The notes under the pieces: generated by a model | What the model saw: the letters and a program-made list of their open reading frames with translations, nothing else | Told to the model about the DNA's origin: nothing | Databases searched by the model: none | Assembly: GCA_934133115.1 (NCBI GenBank) | Contig: CAKPAV010000019.1 | Location: 1-11,974 of the forward strand | Direction: 5' to 3' | DNA length: 11,974 nt | Source: an uncultured Bacilli bacterium | GTDB taxonomy: Bacteria; Bacillota_I; Bacilli_A; RFN20; CAG-826 | Shown: positions 6,068 to 11,974 of the stretch, piece after piece | Layout: every line of letters begins with the position of its first letter | Position numbering within the stretch: the stretch's first letter is position 1 | Program-made: the position numbers and the translations under genes

Positions 6068-8185
6068 ATGAAAAGTCAAAAATATATTGGTGCTATTCTT
6101 TTCTTAGTATCGATTATTACTGTTTTATTTGATAAAGCATTTTTATTAAACCCTTTTGTTTTAATTGTCTTATATTTTTCATTTTATTATGGATTGAGTA
6201 ATTATTTGGTTAATTCATTAGCGATGATTCTAGTAGCATTTATTATGTCAAAAAACTATGCGCTTGAAATTGCGGTTATTATCATTACTTATTTATTTTC
6301 CACTTGCTTATTTTCTTTATTATTTAAAAAACCAAGTATTAAGTATTATTCACTTATTACTATAAATATTTTATTAATTATCGTAACAATGATTTTTTCT
6401 TTTTCTGTTGATAATATTTGTAATGCGTTAATAAGTGTTTTGTTTCAATTTTTTATAATTAAATCTTTTGAATCATTTATGTTGGGACTAGAAGATGATA
6501 CTCATCAAGTTAATATAATTGAAATAGCAGGAGTTTTATTTTTTGCTTTATCATTAACAACTTTTAATGATTCAGTAGCGTTGGTATTATCTCGTGTTTT
6601 ATTATTATTCATTGTTATGAAAGCTAAACGCGAAATAACAATTCTTACTTTGTTATTTATTATAATTTATACAAGTGTATTTACTAAATTTAGTATAATC
6701 ACGACAATTTCCATTTATTTTCCACTTGTTTTGCTTTGTTTTATTAAAAAAGCAAGAATTGTAACTTATGGAGTTTTATCATTTGCGTTTTTATTCTTAT
6801 CTCCAATTCCTTTTTATATGAATGTGAGTTTTTATGGAATAATGGCTTCAATTATTATTTATGAAAGCATTAGAAGCACAAAAATTGATGACTTTTTTGA
6901 ACTTATCAATAATATGCCCCAATCTTATAAAATCAAAGAAAATAAATATGCATATGCTATGAACAAAATTGAAGCAATAAATAATTATGTCGCTTTAGTG
7001 GATGATACGAATGTAAAAGAATTAACGGATCCCTTTAATCAAATAATTAATGATGTTTTAGAAAATGTATGTAAAAAATGTGATCATTATCAATATTGTT
7101 CTTTAAAAAATGATTTGCGGTTATTATTTAAAAGCAAATTGACTTCAAAAGATCGAGCACTAATTTCTGAAAAATGCATTACTCCTTATAAATTAACAAT
7201 GGCTTTGGCTAATAATTTTAAAGTTTATCAAAAAGAACAATATTATTATAGTTGCTATGTTGACGCTAATAAAAGATATAAGCATTTAATTAAATGTTTA
7301 GAGAAACCGCTAAATAATTGTTCTCTTAAACTAAAAAATAATAACGATAATATTAAACAAAAAATATTAGAGTCAGGCTTACATTATTATAAGTGTTGGA
7401 TGAATAATGGAAACATTGAAGTGATTTTTAATGTTAAAGATTTCAAGGAAGATGATGAACGATTTGAAGAATTTGTGAATAAATATCTAGCAAATTCTTA
7501 TCAAAAACATGTACATAATCAAAATGTTTTATCTTCAACTATTCAAGTAAGTTATATTTTGAATAACGTTCATAACTATGATTATGGTATTGTTTCCAAG
7601 GGCTTAAATGATTCTTCTAATGGTGATAATTATTTAATTACTACTAAGAATAATGAATTAATTATTATCTTATGTGATGGAATGGGACACGGAGTAAAAG
7701 CAGAAGAATGTTCGAAATTTTTGCTTAAAGCGATAAAAAATCATTTAGAGCTAGAAACGAATCTAATTGATATGGTCGGTGATTTAAATAATTTAATGTT
7801 ATTTCATAATGATAAGGAATTTTATTCCACAATGGATTTTATAAAAATAAATTTAATTTCTTTAAGAACGATTTTATTAAAATCTGGCGCATTTACGACA
7901 TATTTAGTGCGTAATCATGAGATTACAAAAATAAATAAACATAACTTACCTTTAGGAATAGTTAATGATGTTACTTATGATATAAGCACTACTGAACTTG
8001 AAAAAGATGATATTCTTGTTATTGCTAGTGATGGAATAGGCGAAAGGATTGAAGAAGATGTTAAGGTGTTAACTATTACTCCTAATGTTTCAATGAGCCA
8101 ACTAGCACGTAATATCTTTAATGTACTCTTTAAAAATAAACCAATGACAGATGATTCCACTATTATCACAATAAAAATATTGTGA
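6068..8185 (+). CDS. spoIIE: Stage II sporulation protein E, membrane PP2C-type phosphatase
   Basis: SpoIIE sits at the asymmetric septum, interacts with FtsZ, and dephosphorylates SpoIIAA so that sigma-F is released in the forespore. From the ATG at 6068 the product has 705 aa, against 827 in B. subtilis. About nine or ten hydrophobic segments fill residues 7-270. A central regulatory/FtsZ-binding region follows with four cysteines at C335, C338, C344 and C370 (VCKKCDHYQYC...KC). The C-terminal PPM phosphatase domain (from about 495) keeps the metal-binding motifs GDNY (519-522, D520), CDGMGHG (536-542, D537), SDGIGE (654-659, D655) and DDST (695-698). A longer GTG start at 6059 lies inside the Shine-Dalgarno and is rejected. 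A terminator and a Spo0A box lie upstream; tilS follows after 21 nt. Confidence 0.95.
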   Translation: MKSQKYIGAILFLVSIITVLFDKAFLLNPFVLIVLYFSFYYGLSNYLVNSLAMILVAFIMSKNYALEIAVIIITYLFSTCLFSLLFKKPSIKYYSLITINILLIIVTMIFSFSVDNICNALISVLFQFFIIKSFESFMLGLEDDTHQVNIIEIAGVLFFALSLTTFNDSVALVLSRVLLLFIVMKAKREITILTLLFIIIYTSVFTKFSIITTISIYFPLVLLCFIKKARIVTYGVLSFAFLFLSPIPFYMNVSFYGIMASIIIYESIRSTKIDDFFELINNMPQSYKIKENKYAYAMNKIEAINNYVALVDDTNVKELTDPFNQIINDVLENVCKKCDHYQYCSLKNDLRLLFKSKLTSKDRALISEKCITPYKLTMALANNFKVYQKEQYYYSCYVDANKRYKHLIKCLEKPLNNCSLKLKNNNDNIKQKILESGLHYYKCWMNNGNIEVIFNVKDFKEDDERFEEFVNKYLANSYQKHVHNQNVLSSTIQVSYILNNVHNYDYGIVSKGLNDSSNGDNYLITTKNNELIIILCDGMGHGVKAEECSKFLLKAIKNHLELETNLIDMVGDLNNLMLFHNDKEFYSTMDFIKINLISLRTILLKSGAFTTYLVRNHEITKINKHNLPLGIVNDVTYDISTTELEKDDILVIASDGIGERIEEDVKVLTITPNVSMSQLARNIFNVLFKNKPMTDDSTIITIKIL

Positions 8186-8191
8186 TATTAT
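8163..8191 (+). promoter_or_regulatory. Candidate sigma-A promoter for tilS inside the end of spoIIE
   Basis: TTATCA (8163-8168, 4 of 6 to TTGACA), 17 nt, then TATTAT (8186-8191) preceded by TGA (8183-8185) as an extended -10. The TG of the extended element is part of the spoIIE TGA stop. It would give tilS, normally essential during growth, expression independent of the sporulation promoter. The predicted start near 8198 leaves a leader of about 9 nt, and chance occurrence in AT-rich DNA is possible. Confidence 0.38.
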
Positions 8192-8206
8192 AGACGTGGT
8201 GATGTT

Positions 8207-9427
8207 ATGCTTGATTTAGACAAAACAAAAAAATATTTACTTGCGTGTTCTTTTGGACCCGACTCAATGGCTTTATTTGATATGCTTTTAAAAGAAGGCT
8301 ATTATTTTTCTGTTGCACATGTAAATTATCATAAAAGAGATATTTCAAATTTTGAAGAAGAGTCAATGAGAAAAATTTGTTTAGATAACAATATCAAATG
8401 TTTTGTGCTTGATACTAGTAAACTTCCAAGTCATAAAGGTAATTTCCAGAACTGGGCACGTGTTGTCCGTTATAAGTTTTTTGCTGAGGTTTTAAAAAAA
8501 GAAAATCTCGATGCAGTTTTAGTAGCTCATCATTTAGATGATTTAATTGAAACATACGAAATGCAAAACAGTCGTAATTTAGTTGTCGATTATTTAGGAT
8601 TAAAAGACAGTACCATTATTAATGATGTCCCTATTATTCGTCCTTTATTAGAATATACAAAGAAAGAATTGAATGATTATTGTGTTTATAATAATGTTCC
8701 ATTTTCTATTGATGTATCAAACTTAAGTCCAGTTTATGCAAGAAATAAAATTAGACTTAATTATATTAATAATTTAACAAAAACTGAGAAACTCTTAATT
8801 AAAAAACAAATTGATGAAGAAAATAAAGAAAATGAGAAAATAAAAGAAAATCTAAGATCTAAAATTGAAGATAACTCTTTAGATATTACTGAGTTAAAAG
8901 ACTTAGACAAGAAATCTCAAATTATTGCTCTAGATTTATTACTTAAAAACAATAAAATTAATAAACATATTTCTTCTCGATTTGTAGAAGAAATTGTTAG
9001 AGCGCTTAATACGAAACAACCTAATATTTCTATTAAATTAAATGCTAATAAATATTTAACTCGTGAATATAACAAATTAAGAATTATTAATGCTTTTTCA
9101 GCCAAACAATATTCTTATGTTATGGATAAACCTAGCCAATTAAACACAGAATATTTTTGGATAGATCTTAAAAATGATTATGAACAATTCCGTCTAAGTT
9201 TAGATGATTTTCCAATAACTATACGTCCAGCATTATCGGGAGATGTTAGTTATATTAATGGCATAAAAAAGAAAGTAAAAAGACTTTATATAGACTGGAA
9301 AATGCCAATGCATTTAAGAAAAATTTGGCCTTTGATTTTTAATTATAAAGGCGAACTAGTTTATGTGATTAGATACTATGATATAAATAGCCTAAACTCA
9401 CATAAAGATTTTATTGTAAAATCTTAA
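8207..9427 (+). CDS. tilS: tRNA(Ile)-lysidine synthase
   Basis: TilS uses ATP to attach lysine to C34 of tRNA-Ile(CAU), converting it to an AUA reader with isoleucine identity. The 406-aa product is at the short end of the Firmicute range (about 430-470). It has the N-type ATP-pyrophosphatase (PP-loop) fold: SFGPDS at 15-20, VAHVNYHKR (37-44 region), NWARVVRYKFF (82-92), AHHLDDLIET (107-116), RPLL (145-148) and RNKIR (179-183). The C-terminal TilS domain is recognisable by IRPALSGD, GIKKKVKRLYID and RKIWPLIF in the last 70 residues. The PP-loop second residue, usually Gly (SGGxDS), is Phe16. The start at 8207 has GGTGAT just upstream; an overlapping ATG at 8202 is out of frame. hpt, which usually follows tilS, is absent. 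Confidence 0.93.
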   Translation: MLDLDKTKKYLLACSFGPDSMALFDMLLKEGYYFSVAHVNYHKRDISNFEEESMRKICLDNNIKCFVLDTSKLPSHKGNFQNWARVVRYKFFAEVLKKENLDAVLVAHHLDDLIETYEMQNSRNLVVDYLGLKDSTIINDVPIIRPLLEYTKKELNDYCVYNNVPFSIDVSNLSPVYARNKIRLNYINNLTKTEKLLIKKQIDEENKENEKIKENLRSKIEDNSLDITELKDLDKKSQIIALDLLLKNNKINKHISSRFVEEIVRALNTKQPNISIKLNANKYLTREYNKLRIINAFSAKQYSYVMDKPSQLNTEYFWIDLKNDYEQFRLSLDDFPITIRPALSGDVSYINGIKKKVKRLYIDWKMPMHLRKIWPLIFNYKGELVYVIRYYDINSLNSHKDFIVKS

Positions 9428-9442
9428 TTGTTTATATATAAT
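9414..9442 (+). promoter_or_regulatory. Sigma-A promoter of ftsH
   Basis: TTGTAA (9414-9419) and a perfect TATAAT (9437-9442) are separated by the ideal 17 nt. The -35 lies in the last codons of tilS. The predicted start near 9448-9450 gives a leader of about 70 nt, the longest in the window, which contains the repeat structure described separately. Confidence 0.68.
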
Positions 9443-9456
9443 ACTTTTATAACGCG

Positions 9457-9489
9457 AATATTAGCATAAACTAATATTATAAATATTAG
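9457..9489 (+). repeat. Three alternating 8-nt inverted repeat arms in the ftsH leader
   Basis: AATATTAG (9457-9464), its exact reverse complement CTAATATT (9471-9478), and AATATTAG again (9482-9489). The middle arm can pair with either the first arm (6-nt loop) or the third (3-nt loop), so two hairpins exclude each other. ACGC (9452-9455) can also pair with GCGT (9490-9493), enclosing the set. No T-tract follows, so it is not a terminator. It could be a regulatory RNA structure or a DNA operator with repeated half-sites; the arms are A/U-rich and individually weak. Confidence 0.6.
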
Positions 9490-9500
9490 GCGTATAAATA

Positions 9501-9509
9501 AGAGGAGGT
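9501..9509 (+). promoter_or_regulatory. Strong Shine-Dalgarno of ftsH
   Basis: AGAGGAGGT ends 8 nt before the ATG at 9518. A nearer ATG at 9511 is only 1 nt away, is out of frame and meets a TAG after 11 codons, so it is not the start. Confidence 0.85.
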
Positions 9510-9517
9510 TATGATTA

Positions 9518-11521
9518 ATGAAACAAAACAAAAAGAATATTCTTAGCTTTATATTTCCTTATTTGTTTGTTGGACTTGTAATTTTAATGATTTCCGGCAT
9601 ATTCCTTTTTAGAGGAACTGGTGCTGAAAAACTTAGTGCAGCTGAATTGGTTAGCGTATTACAAAACCAAGAAGTCACTAGTTTAAAACAAACAAGTAAA
9701 ACAAGACTTACAACATTTGAAGGAACTTATAAAGATGCTGATGGAAAAATGTATGCATTTACTTGTACTATTTCTAATGATACAGATAATTCAAAAGCTT
9801 TAGGTGACGTTGAAGAGGTCATCTATAACAGAAAAAAAGGTTTAACTGATAAGAATGGTAATCCTGTTGTTGACTCAGAAGGAAATCAAATACAAGTTTC
9901 ATATTTTGATCCAAAAACAAATTTTGAAATTGTAGATGCCTATCAAACTAACTGGCTTGAAAGTTGGGGCCCAACTATCTTGTTATTATTAGGAACTGGC
10001 GTAGTATGCTTCTTAATGTTTAGAGGAATGGCTAATTCTGTTAATGGCTCTAACAATAAGGCAATGGAATTTAATAAATCCCGCGCTCGTAGAGTTGATA
10101 CATCAAAAGTTAAATTTGATGATGTTGCTGGTGCCGATGAAGAAAAAGCCGAATTAGTAGAACTTGTTGATTATTTAAAGAATCCAAAGAAATATTCTGA
10201 ATTTGGTGCTAAATTACCAAAAGGTGTCTTATTAGTAGGCCCACCAGGAACTGGTAAAACTTTACTTGCCAAAGCAGTTGCGGGTGAAGCAGGAGTTCCA
10301 TTCTATTCTATTTCTGGTTCTGATTTCGTAGAAATGTTCGTTGGTGTTGGTGCTGGACGTGTTCGTGATATGTTCAAAACCGCTAAAAAGAATGCACCAT
10401 GTTTAGTCTTTATTGATGAAATCGATGCTGTTGGTCGTCAAAGAGGCGCTGGTATGGGTGGCGGAAATGATGAACGTGAACAAACTCTTAACCAATTATT
10501 AGTAGAAATGGATGGTTTCGATGATAACTCAGGTATTATCGTTATTGCGGCCACTAACCGTGATGATGTTCTTGACCCTGCTTTATTACGTGCTGGTCGA
10601 TTTGATAGACAAATTACTGTTGATTTACCAGACCGTAAAGGCCGTGAAGCAATCTTAAAAGTACACGCTCGTAACAAAAAGATTGATCCATCTGTTAACT
10701 TTGAAGATTTAGCCAAAAGAACTGTTGGGTTCTCTGGTGCTGACTTAGAAAACGTATTAAATGAAGCTGCTATTTTAGCGGTTCGTGGACACAAATCTAT
10801 TATTGGACTTGCTGAAATTGATGAAGCAATTGATCGTCGTTATGTTGGACCTGCTAAAGGATCTCGAGAAATGGATCCATTAGAAAAACGTACTGTAGCA
10901 TTCCATGAAGCTGGTCACGCTGTTATTGGTTTAAATCTTGAAGCTTCTGATAAAGTTCAAAAGATTACAATTATTCCTCGTGGAAGAACAGGCGGACATG
11001 TTCGTCTTGCTCCAGAAACAGATCACTACAATTTAACTAAGAGCCAATTAATTGCCCGTATTGTTGGATATTTAGGCGGAAGAACATCTGAAGAAATCTT
11101 CTTTAAAGATGTTTCTACTGGTGCATCTAACGATATTGAAATGGCAACAAGAATTGCTCGTCGTATGGTAACTGAATTTGGTATGTCACCATTAGGACCT
11201 ATTCAATATGAAAATGATACTGGTTCAGTATTCTTAGGAAGAGATTACAACTCTACTCAAAAGAATTTCTCAACTCAAATCGCTTATGAAATTGATACTC
11301 AAGTTCGTAAGATTATTGAAGATGCTCATGAACAAGCAAGACAAATTCTTGAAGAACATATTGAAGATGTTAAATTAATTGCAGAGACCTTGTTAAAACA
11401 AGAAACAATTACTGCAGAAGAAATCCAATATTTAATGGAACATCGTCATTTAAAATCAGAAGAAACAACTACTGAAGTTAAAACTGATGAACCAAGTGAT
11501 AAAGGAGAAGGAAAGGCTTAG
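9518..11521 (+). CDS. ftsH: ATP-dependent zinc metalloprotease FtsH
   Basis: FtsH is a hexameric membrane AAA+ protease that degrades misfolded membrane proteins and some regulators. The 667-aa length is typical. Transmembrane helix 1 (about 12-31) is followed by an extracytoplasmic domain (33-148) and helix 2 (151-168). The AAA+ domain carries Walker A GPPGTGKT (241-248, K247), the pore motif MFVGVGAG, Walker B LVFIDEID (D300, E301) and the second region of homology [13 protein letters not shown]. The peptidase domain has zinc motif HEAGH (463-467), with D539 of [10 protein letters not shown] as likely third ligand. The end is a hydrophilic Glu/Lys/Thr tail. The gene has its own promoter, structured leader and strong Shine-Dalgarno. 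GGT, GCT and CGT codons are commoner than in neighbouring genes, consistent with higher expression. The stop lies in the loop of its terminator. Confidence 0.98.
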   Translation: MKQNKKNILSFIFPYLFVGLVILMISGIFLFRGTGAEKLSAAELVSVLQNQEVTSLKQTSKTRLTTFEGTYKDADGKMYAFTCTISNDTDNSKALGDVEEVIYNRKKGLTDKNGNPVVDSEGNQIQVSYFDPKTNFEIVDAYQTNWLESWGPTILLLLGTGVVCFLMFRGMANSVNGSNNKAMEFNKSRARRVDTSKVKFDDVAGADEEKAELVELVDYLKNPKKYSEFGAKLPKGVLLVGPPGTGKTLLAKAVAGEAGVPFYSISGSDFVEMFVGVGAGRVRDMFKTAKKNAPCLVFIDEIDAVGRQRGAGMGGGNDEREQTLNQLLVEMDGFDDNSGIIVIAATNRDDVLDPALLRAGRFDRQITVDLPDRKGREAILKVHARNKKIDPSVNFEDLAKRTVGFSGADLENVLNEAAILAVRGHKSIIGLAEIDEAIDRRYVGPAKGSREMDPLEKRTVAFHEAGHAVIGLNLEASDKVQKITIIPRGRTGGHVRLAPETDHYNLTKSQLIARIVGYLGGRTSEEIFFKDVSTGASNDIEMATRIARRMVTEFGMSPLGPIQYENDTGSVFLGRDYNSTQKNFSTQIAYEIDTQVRKIIEDAHEQARQILEEHIEDVKLIAETLLKQETITAEEIQYLMEHRHLKSEETTTEVKTDEPSDKGEGKA

Positions 11522-11535
11522 TCCTTTCCTTTTTT
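11508..11535 (+). terminator. Terminator straddling the ftsH stop codon
   Basis: A perfect 9-bp stem, AAGGAAAGG (11508-11516) with CCTTTCCTT (11523-11531), has a 6-nt loop (11517-11522) that contains most of the ftsH TAG (11519-11521). Ts run from 11530 to 11535. It ends 5 nt before the dusB ATG. Its ascending arm encodes the final residues of FtsH (GEGKA). Confidence 0.9.
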
Positions 11536-11540
11536 AAAGT

Positions 11541-11974
11541 ATGAAAGTTGGAAATATTGAATTATCTGGTGTTGTTTTCCTTGCTCCGATGGCGGGTGTA
11601 ACTAATTTAGCGTACCGCGAATTCATGAAACCGTTTGGTGTGGCTTTGACTTATAGCGAGATGATTAGTGACTGCGGACTTATTTATGGAAATAAAGAAA
11701 CATATAAGTATCTTGATACTAGTGCATATGAAAGACCAGTAGCTTTGCAAATTTTTGGTGGAACAAAAGAAACGCTTTTAAAGGCATTAGAAATTATTGA
11801 AAGCCAAAAAGATGACTATGATTTTATTGATGTTAATTTAGGATGTCCTGTTCCTAAAGTTACTAAAACTGGTGCTGGTTCAGCATGGCTAAAAAGAGAA
11901 GATGAATTATTTGATATGATGTCAAGTTTAGTAAAAGCTTCTAAAAAGCCAGTTACAGCAAAAATTAGAATTGG
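11541..11974 (+). CDS. dusB: tRNA-dihydrouridine synthase, DusB family (3' end outside window)
   Basis: Dus enzymes use FMN and NADPH to reduce specific uridines in tRNA to dihydrouridine. The first 144 residues are present and open in frame to the window edge. Visible family features are VVFLAPMAGVTN near the N-terminus (FMN-binding start of the TIM barrel), PVALQIFGG, DFIDVNLGCPVPKVTKTGAGSAWL with the probable catalytic cysteine C102, and KPVTAKIRIG at the edge. The pattern fits the DusB/YacF group, which also lies downstream of ftsH in B. subtilis, there separated by several genes. The ATG at 11541 is the only reasonable start, since an in-frame TAA lies at 11535-11537. No Shine-Dalgarno is visible and the ftsH terminator ends 5 nt upstream. 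Confidence 0.93.
   Translation, partial: MKVGNIELSGVVFLAPMAGVTNLAYREFMKPFGVALTYSEMISDCGLIYGNKETYKYLDTSAYERPVALQIFGGTKETLLKALEIIESQKDDYDFIDVNLGCPVPKVTKTGAGSAWLKREDELFDMMSSLVKASKKPVTAKIRI

Noticed and set aside
8202..8219. Short open frame with ATG at 8202 overlapping the tilS start
   Set aside because: Five codons only, out of frame with tilS, created by the GGTGATG of the Shine-Dalgarno.
9511..9546. Eleven-codon open frame overlapping the ftsH start as a possible leader peptide
   Set aside because: The Shine-Dalgarno is only 1 nt from this ATG and ideally spaced for the ftsH ATG at 9518; no distinctive peptide content.
1..11974. Search for tRNA or rRNA genes, CRISPR arrays, insertion sequences, prophage or defence genes
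   Set aside because: No cloverleaf, direct repeat-spacer array, transposase or inverted terminal repeats were seen; the window is conserved core genome with no gap over about 100 nt between genes.

Overview
The window is a dense, strongly AT-rich stretch in which every gene lies on the + strand. It carries the conserved 'spoVC/pth to ftsH' neighbourhood of endospore-forming Firmicutes. The order is pth - mfd - spoVT - rqcP(yabO) - yabP - yabQ - divIC - spoIIE - tilS - ftsH - dusB, the same as in Bacillus subtilis but with many genes left out: fin, spoVB, yabN/mazG, yabR, hpt, coaX and hslO are missing between their usual neighbours. SpoVT, YabP, YabQ and SpoIIE imply a spore former. Tryptophan is encoded by TGG and TGA is used as a stop (spoIIE), so this is the standard bacterial code and not the Mycoplasma code. 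AT-richness, compact layout and short proteins point by inference to a Bacilli/Erysipelotrichia-type lineage with a reduced genome. No species is claimed.

Layout. Bases 1-81 are the Cys-rich C-terminus of an unidentified gene, followed by a strong terminator (87-124). An extended -10 promoter (about 126-155) then starts a tight transcription unit of seven genes from pth to divIC (180-5996), with gaps of 2 to 47 nt or overlaps. It closes with a UUCG-loop terminator (5991-6017) built into the end of divIC. The T-tract of that terminator overlaps a perfect 10-nt Spo0A box, the likely control point of spoIIE (6068-8185). tilS follows after 21 nt, possibly with its own promoter. ftsH (9518-11521) has its own good promoter and a leader with three repeat arms that can form two alternative hairpins. 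Its terminator straddles the stop codon and ends 5 nt before the ATG of dusB, which runs off the window.

How the genes work together. pth and rqcP act on peptidyl-tRNA and stalled 50S subunits, mfd on stalled RNA polymerase, and tilS and dusB on tRNA modification. divIC acts in septation and ftsH in membrane proteolysis. spoVT, yabP, yabQ and spoIIE act in the sporulation programme: the asymmetric septum and sigma-F activation (SpoIIE), coat/cortex assembly (YabP/YabQ) and late forespore regulation (SpoVT). No wholly new system is evident. The points most worth a second look are the Spo0A-box/terminator overlap before spoIIE, the alternative hairpins before ftsH, and substitutions at otherwise conserved active-site motifs in Pth (GGHNG to GGQKG) and TilS (SGG to SFG).
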